Shown piece by piece: positions 20,235 through 31,001 of a stretch of 64,000 bases of DNA (position 1 is its first letter; each line of letters starts with the position of its first letter). The stretch is from Phymatolithon calcareum (Eukaryota > Rhodophyta > Florideophyceae > Hapalidiales). A program made the translations under genes and the position numbers. Location of the stretch: the NCBI GenBank assembly GCA_977006965.1, contig OZ345352.1:992001-1056000 (forward strand). The letters are read 5' to 3'. The notes beneath the pieces were generated by a model. It worked only from the letters and a program-made list of their open reading frames with translations, was not told the origin of the DNA and searched no databases.

Positions 20235-20987
20235 GTCGTAAGCTACATGAAGCCAAGCCTGTCGTAGACCATGTGCGCGTGTGCAGGAAATTCAGGGTGG
20301 GGCATAGCCCAAAATGGATCAGGGAAGAGAAGTGCTCCTTCGAACGGAAGCGTCATTGCCGTACCTACGGCGTACCGAACGAATTACCAGGAGTTCTATA
20401 TATAAGGGACAGAACTGTGAGGTTGAGATGCCTGAGAGTCATTTTCAACAGAGTTCCTTTGTGGAGAAAATCCATTCTGGAGAAATACTTTGGGACTGGT
20501 GCTGTGGTGGAGTTTATCGTATTGCAACGTATACTACGGTCTATGAAGATGAACCAAGAAACGGAATATGAATGCAAAATACTTACTCGGGCCTTCACAG
20601 AGAGAGAAATTCGAATTAAGGAGATATTAGAAGTAGAGTAGAGAGATGAGTATCGAAAACAGCGAGAAGCTGCCCTGTTACTCAAATTGAGGCTTTGGGA
20701 CCTTTTAAAATAAATCAACATATATCCTCCCCTTCTACACCAGGGTGACGAAGCAGGAGTGCCGCCGGAAGTGCCAAGTGATTTGCAACTACCCATGAAA
20801 TCCTGTGAAGGCTGTCTGCGTGTACTACCGCATCTTCCGCCATCCGCGCTTCTGCCCCAAGCTCACGTGAGATGCGCCGAATCTTGCAGGCCCGCGTAAG
20901 ACTCCTAGGGATTTCATTTTTCCAAAGAGCACGTTTGTGCGGGCCACTAAGCCGATTCGCACAGACATCTATCGCCGTAAGCATTAA
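20235..20987 (+). pseudogene. Dead paralogue of the cysteine-rich secreted protein, split by LINE-D
   Basis: Left part (20258-20363) reads HVRVCRKFRV, REEKCSFERKRHCR, matching residues of the intact gene at 27764 (VRVCRKVRV, EEKCSFERQRRCR). Right part (20736-20987) reads TRVTKQECRRKCQ, VCVYYRIFRHPRFCPKL and ATKPIRTDIYRRKH then TAA, matching its C-terminal half. A LINE-D lies between. In-frame stops occur after ICNYP and after CPKLT. The signal peptide and N-terminal third are missing or unrecognisable. DNA similarity is clear, so the gene was duplicated before the LINE insertion. Confidence 0.85.
20367..20735 (+). mobile_element. LINE-D 3' fragment inside the cysteine-rich pseudogene
   Basis: Matches 57728-58095 closely: ACCAGGAGTTCTATATATAA, a D reading frame (FNRVPLWRKSILEKYFGTGA, then REIRIKEILEVE-stop) and the D tail GGGACCTTTTAAAATAAATC-AACATATATCC. 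Only a short CTAC-type repeat marks the junctions. Confidence 0.85.
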
Positions 20988-22304
20988 TAATTGGACTTTT
21001 GGTCTGGACTTTATCTCTTGAAAGGCACCCGATCTCTCTCTCTTATGACTTTCCATATATTTAGAATGCAATCTCATGACTTCTTGAAGTTGATAAAACG
21101 CAAAGCTTCTAGCAAGACCCACCACAAGATCAAATGTCTTTCGTCTCTGGTACTCCGCAGACCCATACTGTGTCCAACTTTGGGAATTCCAACACCTAAA
21201 TAACTTAATTTGCTTAATGTTGTGCACCGCTGTGATTCGAGTCCTGCGAATGTGTGAGCTAGTGTCTAAGTCATTGGCATAAACTGAAAAGAAATTTAAT
21301 TTCCATGATAGAAATTGGTATCTGTATAGCATGTTTATCTCATTTCGACGATACAGCTGAACATCTTAAACAGAATGTTTTCATTTATATGAAGCATTGC
21401 TATACCTAACGCTGTGGTTTTAACGAGATCTTGGTTGACATGCTTTAAGCTTTCGTAGTTAAATGTCTTCATTCGGAAACTTCAGCATGGCAAGTCCGTC
21501 TTCTACACTGTTCAACGCTTCTTTGAAACCTTGTTCCCTCTTTAGGTTTTCTATATATTACTTTTTTCTGCTGTGTTTTCTTGTTTCGAAATGGACTCTT
21601 CTGTCTTCAAAAAGATTGCTTAAAGCCAACTAAATCTAGGTCAAAAAGCATTGCCTTAAGCCTCCTCCTGACATCTGATACGCCACGTGCGATTTGCTCC
21701 ATGTTTGTAAATCAGGATCACAGGAAAACGAGTTTTATTGAACTGCAAATCCTGTAAGCGCAATGGTGCTGGTCCGGCAAGCGTGGTTCAACACCGACAG
21801 TTTGGATGCTTGGGTTCCAGTGGAGATGTCTCCTTGGTCTTCGATCGATTCTCCGTCTCTCTGAGGTCGGCCGAAGCCGGCCAGGCACAATAAGAGACTA
21901 GATTCTATAAACGACTTACAAAGGATCGGTAACCGGGCAGACACCAACAGTGAGGCAGAATGCGACAAAAGTAGCCCGGCCCTGATGAATCAGAGGATAA
22001 GGATTACATTAGAAGCCGTTGTGTCTGCGGCGCCGAGGAAAGAGAACAAGACTGTAACGCAAACAAGGCGGGAACTCGAAGCTGACACACAGAGTCCGAG
22101 TATGAAGAGCATCTTTAATAAAGCCACTGTCACGAAGCTCTGATATTGAAGAGCTGATCATGGCGAGGTAGGTACAATAGACGTTCTGGGAGCGCTCTAG
22201 TGGCTTCGCATATTCAGCAAGTTAGTAAATGTCTATCATTCACGAACGGGTGATCGAGGAGGTGGGAAACCAGCAGATTCCCCGATTTACGGTTTCTGCT
22301 CGCA
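20988..22304. other. Gene-poor, with a possible LINE-B remnant
   Basis: At about 22022-22245 the DNA resembles the LINE-B end at 59340-59520 (GGCGMCGAGGAAMGAGA, then GRGAACTCGAA, then GAGCGCT-TAGTGGCTTC). The rest is unrecognised. The long minus-strand frame 20715-21332 is antisense to the pseudogene. Confidence 0.4.
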
Positions 22305-22316
22305 CCAGTCTGCTGT

Positions 22317-22710
22317 AATACCAGCGGTATGCCGCTGCCGGCAGAGCGTCTATAGAGACGATGTCAACGCCCTTAATCAATAGAGACTTACGCGAGTACC
22401 GTGCCACGTGCCAGGCGCGGTTACGACATGCTATCGGATCAGATGTCATACGAGCTCGGTGCACTGATCACCGAGCTGCGAAATGTGGCGCAATGAACAC
22501 ACAATGATGCCTCGCTACCGGGGGTCGTCTACGGCGAACAATACAGGAGCTCTGCAATTTAGATGGGATATCTGAGATCCGAAGGTTTTCCGCCTGCTGC
22601 TCTCGCGGTCCGTTTTCGTAAGCTACACAAAGGTAAGTAGCAACTGAGGAAGCCTTGCCCAGATCTTCGGAAGTCTGTGGGGCTTTTAAATAAACTTTGC
22701 TCAAAAAAAA
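22317..22710 (+). mobile_element. LINE-A 3' end, 394 bp
   Basis: Flanked by perfect 12-bp duplications CCAGTCTGCTGT (22305-22316 and 22711-22722). Contains the A-family 3' UTR (AAGCTACACAAAGG, GAGGAAGCCTTGCCC, TCTTCGGAAGTCTGTGGGGC, TTTTAAATAAACT) and an A8 tail. Confidence 0.9.
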
Positions 22711-22865
22711 CCAGTCTGCTGTGACTTTCACGAAAGAAAAAGAAAATATATATATATATGAATTCAATTACCTTGAGGAGCGCGCGCTTGAAGCTCCAAA
22801 ATAAAATTAGAAAAGAGGGGGTATTGGATTTCTGTTTAATTGATGCTCCCTTTATCAATTATCAT

Positions 22866-23003
22866 CTCGTGTTTCACCAACAAGAAAAGAAAACCCCTTC
22901 AGGACAGAATCTAGCCAAAACCCCTTGGCCTTAGGAAAGTTGCCCCGAGCGTCAGCAGATGCGCTGGTAACTTTTAAATAAAAATCTACCGTTCTTCTTC
23001 TTC
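22866..23003 (+). mobile_element. LINE-C short 3' copy, 138 bp
   Basis: Perfect 12-bp duplications ATCAATTATCAT (22854-22865 and 23004-23015). Starts CTCGTGTTTCACCAACAAG and ends GGTAACTTTTAAATAAAAATC-TACCG-(TTC)4. Its start lies within a few bases of the start of the copy at about 56834. Confidence 0.9.
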
Positions 23004-23280
23004 ATCAATTATCATTGCACCTGAGAGACTTTTCGTTGCGCTACAAAAATGAGAAAAGGTCCCCGGCGAAAAATGTATCGCACAAGAGCTTTTGTTGCTG
23101 ATAACACTGTATCAGCGTATGGAGCTAGAAAATGAACACGGCCAACAAGCGAAAAATCTCGTGGTGCTTTATGTTAGCAAAAGCTATTGACATTTATCAT
23201 ACTTGATACAGTACTGTATAGCACAAGCGCAGTGCTACTGTTTGTACACTGGTTCGTTATTTCATTTTTCTTTTGCACAG

Positions 23281-23820
23281 TGCTGTCGTATTTAAGAGGA
23301 TTTATTGAGAAGGTACCACGTGTCCCAATTTGAGGAAAGTCGGCACCTTTTCAAATCGCATTATACTAGCATCGAGAGTTGTCAGTTATGTTATTTAGAA
23401 TTGCATAAAATCACGTCAATGGCTCGCGCCACTTCATTCTCTTCCTTAGGGGTCCATGTAGGCCTCTTCATGGTTCCGCTGAGTGTACCAATTGCCCATG
23501 CTCCTTGACTAACCATTTCTTTAATCAGCTTCGTTGGTTTCCTTCGACTGTGCTGTCGTAATTAAGTGGATTTATTGAGAAGGTACCATGTGTCCCAACG
23601 TGAGGAAATTCAGCACCTTTCTTAGCATTCTACCACACTCGAAATTTCGGTTCCTTAATCAGTATCGCGTCTATGGCTCGGGCCACGTTGGTCTCCTCTG
23701 TGGGGGTCCATGTTGGCTTCCTCAGGATGCTCTTCAGTATTCTAACTGCCCATGCTCCTTGACTGCCCATTTCTTCTATTAACTTTAGCGGATTTCTTGG
23801 AAACTAACCTACAAACCATC
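23281..23820 (-). repeat. Two-copy tandem duplication, 270-bp period, with minus-strand coding trace
   Basis: The phrase GGATTTATTGAGAAGGTACC recurs at 23298 and 23568. Each unit, read on the minus strand, encodes a related peptide: KLI-(K/E)-EM-x-SQGAWA, then PTWTP-x-EE and VARAID-x-IL. The right-hand unit continues upstream (to about 23990) into a charged stretch (LAWEQQEERRARKITFAKNG) in the same frame, with one stop between. The left unit lacks that part. I do not recognise the protein. Likely a decayed and duplicated exon or an unknown repeat ORF. Confidence 0.5.
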
Positions 23821-23999
23821 TTGCGCAGAGAATTCTGTGCCTGCTTTCTTTCATCCTCTCTGCTTGGTGCGGTAGACCATTCTTGGCAAATGTAATTTTC
23901 CTTGCTCGGCGTTCTTCTTGTTGTTCCCAGGCAAGTCGGAGGGCACTCCTGTCGACTGTGCTGTCTATGGGCTCATGTTCTGCCGTTTAAGTACAATAT

Positions 24000-25560
24000 C
24001 ATACTCTATGTCCTCTATCTGGGAATTAGAGTTTCCGCGCTTCTTGTCAAAAGTTTAGTTTCCAATCAATAAATGATACATTTTAAGGTACTGTATTCTT
24101 TATCATAAACGGCCAAACTATGACCGAATCTGCACCTTGCGTCAAAGAATTCATTCCGGTCTGATCCTCGTGGATCAACTAACGTCACATACTATCATAT
24201 GCCCATTAATTTTCAAAATGAAGTTCCATGCTCGGCTTTGTATATGATGTACTACAGCATAATTGCCTTCGCCAGCATACTGTACAGTACAGCAAGAATC
24301 CTCGACATAAGGATGGGCAAAATGGACATTCACTGCCTTCCCTAAGAGAATCTCGAACGGTGATGGTCAAAGTTATGGGTAAACTACGCTATTGCGTACC
24401 CGGCTAGAAATGATCAAAATTCAAGAATAATGCAGTATAGAAAACTCATATGATTGCAGATGGATGCAAACTGTAATTTAGCCAAATCTTTTTTATTGGG
24501 TACTAAGTTATGAGTTTCCGCTATTTGTTTGCATTATTTTGTTTTCCCATGGCAAAACGCATGTCCATTTTGTACAAGGATCCACTTTTGAGGGTAATGT
24601 TTGTGCACTTCGATACAGCACAACGCCCTCTCTTATGATAAATTTCTTACAAAATAGATTTTTAGCCACGACGTTCGAGATGCTCTAAGGTGAGGATTTT
24701 CTGATTTTGAATTTGAATTATACGCTCCGAATCAGACGTGTACTCCTTTGCCCAACCCAGTGACACTTCTTAGAATTCATGGCCAACGTCCATGCTTGTT
24801 CACAGCTGTGAAAGCTCAAAATATACACAAAATTTATGGAACCACTCGAGAAAGACAATATTAATGAAAAATATTTCTCACAGGTTCTTCCCGAGACTTA
24901 GTGCAGAATATACGCCGCGCAATGGAATTGAACATTACTAAATTTGGGGCAAGCTTTGTGACAAAGCAATCCTTAAAGTGAATATTCTAAAAATCCTTAA
25001 ATTTGATAAAAATATTGATGGTATCATAGCATGGACGGCAGATTCAGGTTGTTGAAAGAGGATGTCCTAAAAAAGCAGACCCTTATATGGAGGATTTATT
25101 GTATGTTAGATATTGAGGGCAGCAATAACTTTGACTTCATGAATTCAAACAGGATATCGCTAGGCTTTATGAGCATCACGAAAATTTTGAAAGATTAACA
25201 TTATGCCTGAGGGTTTACAGTGCACTTTTCTGCATTCTGTGCTGAACAGTATGGACACTTCGCCCGCGCCTATCAAGACCTTTTTTGAAAATTTGTTTTC
25301 TTTTCTTTTTCAAATCGGTCACCAAGGAGTCCTTTCTAGCGGTAGAGCTACGGAAGGACTAATCGCATGTCAAATTTTACCAGCGCGTCAAGCCTCGCGG
25401 GTTGCTGCGCCGGTTCCGAATCGTGCTTGCAAATTCCACGGGCTTGCGTGCTGCAGAAAACGCCAACATCATCGGACGAGTATCAGAAAATTTCAAGCAG
25501 ACAAATTTGATGTTTTTTTAGAAGCCCCATGATCTTAGGTTTTTCCGAGAGACTTCCGCG
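24000..25560. other. AT-rich gene-poor stretch
   Basis: No recognisable gene. An ATG-started 109-codon frame at 25203-25532 (+) has no recognised domain. One copy of a degenerate repeat lies at about 24150-24245. Confidence 0.35.
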
Positions 25561-27270
25561 GAAGCACTTAATTATGGCTTGTCACAATGTAGGACAAAAG
25601 ACAAAGAGAAAGGCATGCAGTTGAGATGTGTTCGTTGAGAAGGCCGTGGGTCGGGGGGGAGAAGAGAAAGGCATACCTCCAAGTCAAGGCACGAGCAGAA
25701 CTGGCGCGGATAAATATCGAGTGAAACAAACGTGCAACGGGAAGAAATTCGCTGAGCGGTGTGTCGGTCACACACCTTGGACCGTTGCTGGTAGTGTCGG
25801 TAAGTGCCAGCAGTGTCGGTGCCTGAGGGAAGTCAGCGTACGCGAACAGCACGGCTGTATCCACCGTCGGCTTCTTCGCTATGCGGTTCACAAGATTTTC
25901 ACTCATGAAAAGCGAGCTCTTCAAATAACAAGTTTATTTTTAAAGGCCCCACAGACCTACAAATATACGGACAGGAAATGTTTTCTGTTGAATTCTTTTC
26001 TTCATTAATCCGTTCCGTACGAAATCTCTGGATGCACCAGATGCGTCCAACATGGTCAAATTCAGATTCCACTCCTCGCTGTGTTCGAACCGAGCGAAAT
26101 CAATGTTTCTGAATGAATCTGCTGATCCCGCAACTTGAGCTCTTCGCTAATGCTTTGCAAAGTGGGTGCACGTTTCAATAAATAGTCTATTGTCTACAGT
26201 TTATGCATCACCAGTGCCAATTCCAGGATTTCCAAATTAAGGTTTTCCTGCTTCTTATCGTAAACTATGAACGTTGCAACTGCTCGTGCCACTTGCGGAC
26301 TTGAAAATCATTCGGCGATGTAGTTTGTTTGACTTCATTACTGTACTTCATTCTGGTCCGGTCGGATCTTAGATACAGAAATCAGGGCATGGCGTGTGTA
26401 ACATTGATAAAGTTTCCAATTTCCAATTGTTTCTGTTGATCTTGCTGTCGAAGGACAAGCTCCTGCCATGTTTCATCCAGTCAAGAACGCGCCGTCGATG
26501 TGAATCCCCCTTTCTTAACGCTTGCTTCCTTTGCTCACATTTAGCTGACGTAGCGTGACACAGCAAAATGGACCATATTCCTTGCCAAGGCCAGGATATG
26601 GACCGAAGGCAGGTTTGAGCACATCTACCGACTGGTTTGGATCCTCAGAACGCGAACCACGACAGACAACAGCCATGGCCCCGTGGGTGCTGAAAAGCTA
26701 CTGCAAGCGTTTGCAGTTGCTTTAGAAATTTTTAATTAAAAATCTTCTAACATTTTTACTAACATTTCCGCTTCTTATGTTGGTCTTACACCTTGAGCTC
26801 TCCATTTTACTGCACCAGAGGCGGTTTGCAGAGTTGCTAGGATTTTTGCTGATTCGGCAACTTGGCGGATACTCAATACGACATGCCGTATCGTATGGGC
26901 ATGTTCTTCTGCTTGCTTCAAGAAATGTCCTTTCCTGAATTCAGTTCTTAAATGATCCGCTCCGGCCTGATCTCTGGATATGCGCCAGTGGCAAATGATG
27001 TGTCAACCATTTTCAAATTGATGTTCCGTTTCTCGTTTTGTAAACTAGGTGTCCCGTATGAGGCCCTTCTGCTCCTTCCACAGTTTGAGTTCGTCACAGC
27101 GCAGAATCCCAAAATCTGTTTTACTGCTTGTATCCAGCGAATTTTCTATTTAATTCGTTTCTACATTCATTCCTTCCGTGCTCATCTCCAAGGACGCACC
27201 AGCCACAAATGATTTGTCCACCATTTCAAATTCAGGTTCCGACTCTCGCTTTGCCAACTACTTTAGGTGT
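24150..27270. repeat. Degenerate dispersed repeat, four copies
   Basis: Copies at about 24150-24245, 25995-26095, 26935-27055 and 27155-27265 share the order TTCATTCC-(T/G)-TC, then CTCTGGAT-type sequence, TTTCAAATTCAGGTTCC, then CTC-G-CTTTGTAAACTA. Similarity is moderate by eye. Nature unknown. Confidence 0.4.
25924..25985 (-). mobile_element. LINE-A 3' tail remnant
   Basis: On the minus strand: CCTGTCCGTATATTTGTAGG, TCTGTGGGGCCTTTAAAAATAA, a degenerate A-family 3' end. Confidence 0.65.
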
Positions 27271-27548
27271 CCAGTCCGCGAGCCTTGCCACTACAACATG
27301 ATAATTGATCCCACAGCTTTTGCTATCAGCTTGATTGCATATTGTTCAAAAACAGTGGTTTGCAGACCTTCTGGGGGAACTGTTGTATGTAGTCTAAGCG
27401 TATGCATTACACACTTTTACGTGCATCAATTGTTTAAAACTAAGCAGGGAAGTGAGGGCCGTGTGATGACTTCAGTTCCTTGAGATCATAGCGGAGTTTT
27501 AGGTCCTCCATATCCACTTTGCAGATCCACGGCACTTTGTCCCAATTT

Positions 27549-27611
27549 CTCAATTGAGTGTCCGCAGAAGTAAAACACGGCGGGTTTTACTTCTGCGGTA
27601 ACTCAATTGAA
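27549..27611. repeat. Hairpin/foldback upstream of the cysteine-rich gene
   Basis: CTCAATTGAGT-GT-CCGCAGAAGTAAAAC and its inverse GTTTTACTTCTGCGG-TA-ACTCAATTGA with a 7-bp loop. Ends about 75 bp upstream of the TATA box. Probably a miniature foldback element; a regulatory role is not shown. Confidence 0.65.
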
Positions 27612-27686
27612 ATCACGAGAAATCCACACAATATTGTATTGTGCTGTACACAGTCCATCCGATCATGTCGCTTGTGCATCCTTACC

Positions 27687-27694
27687 TATAAAAG
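27687..27694 (+). promoter_or_regulatory. TATA box of the cysteine-rich gene
   Basis: TATAAAAG, 77 bp upstream of the ATG, a normal distance for a Pol II core promoter with a short 5' UTR. Confidence 0.65.
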
Positions 27695-27763
27695 GCAGAC
27701 ACAGCGTGCTGCAGGTGATTCCAACCAACATCCTGCAGCTCATCCATCCCACCTAGTGCCGCA

Positions 27764-28390
27764 ATGAAGTTCTCCATCGTCTTTCTCCTCTGCACCATCC
27801 TGGCCCTCCTCGCCGTCTCCACCAACGCGCACATTCCGAGGGCGGTCTGCTTTCGAAAGACCCAGAAATGCTGCTTCCGCTTCCGTCGGTGCGGAAAGGT
27901 CGTACGCAAGATTCCCATCCGGGAGCGATGCGACTACAAGGATTGTAAGAGAAAATGCCGCCGAGTTTGTCGCCCTCGTTGCAAGCCCGTGCACACCACC
28001 GTCCGCCGCGAAGTGTGCGACTACAAGCCCGTGCGAGTGTGCCGCAAGGTCCGTGTGGAGCGTCGTCGCAAGTGGGTTTTGGAGGAGAAATGCTCCTTCG
28101 AGCGTCAACGCCGTTGCCGCACGGAGTACAAGCGTGTCACGAAGGACGAGTGCCGTCGCGTGTGCGACCAAAAGTGTCGCATTCCCTGCCGCCGCGTCAA
28201 GGCCATTTGCTCGTACTTCCGTATCTTCCACTATCCGAAGTTCTGCCCTGTTCTTAAGTGCGATCCTCAGGTTCATGACGGTCCGCGTGTGACTCCGAGA
28301 GATGTCGTTTCTCCGAAGGGGACTTTTGTGGGCGCCACCAAGCCGATTCGCACTGCCGACCGTCGCAAGAACGATCGTCGCAAGAATTAA
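27764..28390 (+). CDS. Secreted basic cysteine-rich protein
   Basis: 208 residues from ATG 27764 to TAA 28388. Residues 1-22 are a signal peptide (MKFSIVFLLCTILALLAVST-NA, hydrophobic core, likely cleavage after A22). The mature part is very basic and has 20 cysteines in doublets and C-x3-C spacings (KTQKCCFRFRRC, CDYKDCKRKCRRVCRPRC, DECRRVCDQKC, IPCRRV). A partly repeated unit is visible (CDYKPVRVCRKVRV near residue 87; EEKCSFERQRRC near 107). The C-terminal 40 residues lack Cys and end in RRKN repeats. No introns. Even cysteine number and secretion suggest a disulfide-stabilised extracellular protein, for instance wall-associated or antimicrobial; the function is unknown. A dead paralogue lies at 20235-20987. 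Confidence 0.85.
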   Translation: MKFSIVFLLCTILALLAVSTNAHIPRAVCFRKTQKCCFRFRRCGKVVRKIPIRERCDYKDCKRKCRRVCRPRCKPVHTTVRREVCDYKPVRVCRKVRVERRRKWVLEEKCSFERQRRCRTEYKRVTKDECRRVCDQKCRIPCRRVKAICSYFRIFHYPKFCPVLKCDPQVHDGPRVTPRDVVSPKGTFVGATKPIRTADRRKNDRRKN

Positions 28391-28480
28391 GCAACTGGCT
28401 GCTACACCAGCCTTTCTGTCGTGTGAGAGTCCAGATTGACTTTCATGAACCCTTGCCTTGTTTAGAGATCAATCCCCCTG

Positions 28481-28486
28481 AATAAA
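28481..28486 (+). terminator. Poly(A) signal of the cysteine-rich gene
   Basis: AATAAA 91 bp after the stop codon, in a CCTGAATAAACAG context. Confidence 0.6.
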
Positions 28487-28499
28487 CAGACGGACATAT

Positions 28500-29634
28500 C
28501 TTAATTGATAAATCGGAAATACACGTTCCTTACTATTGCACGTAGTGATTGTTTTTTTCCATACTTCTCTACGCGTCACAAGTTCGGTGCTGTGAAATGC
28601 ATGAAACTTGTTCTTCATCGACGGTCTAGCTAGGTCGTAGATATGAGGTCAGCACTTTATGGTCGACCTACCTTCTGGCAACGAATGATTCCTCACGGTA
28701 CAACGAACGGTGGTACGGAGAATGCGGAGAGATCTCTGATGGAGGTAAAAATATGAAGAGCGAACATATACCTAGTGTGTGTACCACAATATTTGCTTTT
28801 GAGGAATGACATCGCATTGAGCGGTTGTAGTCGCACTGGAAAGGCTGACAGACCGTGATGACGAAGGTGAGATGTCATTGCACATGGCCAAAGACGAGAA
28901 AATCTTTGATATTGTAATTTCATTTTAATATTTGTAAAAAATCTTTCACAAAACATTGTGTATCATTGACATTCTGCATACCAGACACGATGCCAAAACT
29001 ATAAAAGCCGCAACTTTGTGCTGTGACTACGACATTGCCTTGGTGACATTACAAGCTCTTTCGTACCATATAGTTCTCCAGAGCTGACTCTTGTCTACTT
29101 ATACAAGCTGGCCAAAGTGGGCAACTGCATTTCGATAACAACGCGATTTTCCCAATTAATAAGAGTTCAACTGGCACAAGTTGTCTGCATGGGATGGCCT
29201 ATCTGGAATTATTCCTCAATTTTTAAAGCTCCAGAATGAAGACCTGCCAGGAGCCAGGGGGACAAGGGACAGTCAAAGAGGTCTCCAGCGATAAGCAAAA
29301 TTGAAGTAAAGAAGGAAAATGCATTTGGACGTTCTGTATCTAGACGTAACTTTATTGGTCGAGTTGAGACAAAAACCGTATAGGAGCTATGCTGTGAGAG
29401 ACCCCTAGCGATACTAAAAGTTCCGAACAATGAGAAGATGTTGCAGAACAGCTTCTGGCGCTCACCCTCCGTGTGAGCGATCTTTCCGCAGTAAAAGAAA
29501 GAAAATGCATTGTATCAGGTTGGCGTCACAGGTTCTCGAAAAGCCTTTTACAACTCTACCTGTATTGTCTGGGTATGGAATTCTTGCTCTCTCTCACATG
29601 CTCAAGATGTTAGCAATCGCAAGACAGTGTAGTT
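28500..29634. other. No recognisable gene
   Basis: Only short unsupported frames; no repeat with a relative elsewhere in the window was noticed. Confidence 0.35.
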
Positions 29635-30245
29635 CGAAGAAACGTAGATTTTTGTTTAAAAACTACTAACGCATCTTCCAACGCTGGAGACCGCTTTTCG
29701 TGTGGCAAGAAAACGTGGCTTGAGTCTGTCCGGTAAACAGTGCCAGTTAGGCGTTCAGCATAATAATTATCAGCTGGCATACCATATCTGAAACGGAAGG
29801 CACCAAATTTTTGACACATCGTGGTTTGCCGTTCCAGTCTGCAGCCGAGGCCCAAGTGCCCTTAAAGCAGTCACATGTGTAAGTTCATCTGTCGCTGCAT
29901 GTCGCTAGTTGACCATCAGTTTTGGGAGCTCATTACTTGTTGTTCGCGAAATGAACGCATGCTCAACCGGTGGTTTTCAGAAATGCACTCCAATATGTCA
30001 TCAAGGAACGCATCAGGACTTCAAAAAATGATGCACTTGACGACGGAGGAGGACGAAGAAGAAACGCCAATTTTTATTTTAATAAGATATCAACTCATAT
30101 GGACGCTTGGGGAAACGTTTCGAGTTCGGATAATGTTTGGCTTGCTTTTGGCCGAGGATAATTTTCTTATGGTGGGTGTTCAACTAGAAATATCCACCTT
30201 TGGTTCCCTGAGGGGCCTCAAGGCGGAAAGTTAGTCCACGTTCAT
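29635..30245 (-). mobile_element. Two diverged LINE-C-like 3' ends
   Basis: At 29635-29690 (GAAGAAACGTAGATTTTTG then AACGCATCTTCCAACGCTGG) and 30055-30245 (GAAGAAGAAACGCCAATTTTT, then GGACGCTTGGGGAAACG and CCCTGAGGGGCCTCAAGG). Both read as family-C 3' UTRs on the minus strand with a (TTC)n end, heavily diverged. Boundaries on the 5' side are uncertain. Confidence 0.5.
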
Positions 30246-30381
30246 GTGTCACGCGGACGGCTCAGATTTGCAGAGTGTTTACTGGATGAGGTCGCGAGTT
30301 CGATTCTCGCAAGGTCCCCCAGTTACTCCAAGGTGAGGCTTTGGGAGCTCTCAAAAATAAAATCATCAAATATCCCCTCTG
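30246..30381 (+). mobile_element. SINE-2, short copy
   Basis: A tRNA-like 3' half (GGTCGCGAGTTCGATTCTCGC: perfect 5-bp T-stem around a TTCGATT loop, box B) precedes a LINE-D-type end (TGAGGCTTTGGGAGCTCTC, then AAATAAAATCATCAAATATCCCC). The upstream phrase TCAGATTTGCAGAG resembles the head of the copy at 9474-9914 (TCAGATTTGCAAAC). Most of the D-derived body is missing. Confidence 0.5.
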
Positions 30382-30611
30382 CTTTGTAGGTTGAAGAAGA
30401 AGAAGAAGTGTAAGTTTTTAATTTAAAAGTTACCAACGCATCTTCAGACGATTGGGGCAACTTTGCGAAGGCCATTGGGCCACAAACAGGGTCTATCGTT
30501 CTTCTATGTTAGCGTGGTTGATTTCGTCACGATCTGCCGGAAATACCAAAACCTACCTCTGGCTTAGAGCCTCAAGGGGGAAAAACAGTCCACTGTCTTG
30601 CGTCGCGGGTT

Positions 30612-30865
30612 TCAGGTTTCGAGAGCAGCCTTGGCCGCCTGATACATAGCAAGGATTTCGTGAAGTGCCCTCCTTGTAAAAGCACTTTCTTCATATGATA
30701 GCTTCTCTTTTGCTAGGCCTGACTTGAGATCTTCGATAGCATCCTTTCCAGTTTGTCCAGTTAGGTCTATGAGCTCGGACGTGCTCATAGGCGGGAACAT
30801 TCCAAATGCCCATTTAATGGCCAGGGTCCTGTACCGCCTTGATTTGAAGAACAAGAGTGGTGGCA
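30612..30865 (-). pseudogene. LINE-C ORF2 C-terminal domain
   Basis: PPLLFFKSRRYRTLAIKWAF, then ALHEILAMYQAAKAALET at the end. It continues ORF2 from 36489 across the inserted LINE-A. The 3' UTR of the LINE follows at 30395-30611. Confidence 0.8.
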
Positions 30866-31001
30866 CACTGATAAAAGCTACAAAGGTCGGGGCGGACCGA
30901 TTGGACCAAGACAGAGTTCTGTGCTGCGTAGCGATAACGACAAGGCCGCCGCCGAGGGCAAACCCCAGGAAAGGGGTTATAGTCCCCTGGGGCACCGAAC
31001 A

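Noticed and set aside
20715-21332. 205-codon minus-strand frame
   Set aside because: It is largely the antisense of the cysteine-rich pseudogene, and no protein signature is visible.
25203-25532. 109-codon ATG-started frame
   Set aside because: No domain, compositionally ordinary, no promoter or poly(A) signal; insufficient support for a gene.
25630-25760. Possible homology with 11280-11420 (similar GGGGAGAAGAGA and ATAAAT phrases)
   Set aside because: The shared phrases occur in reversed order and are short; likely chance.
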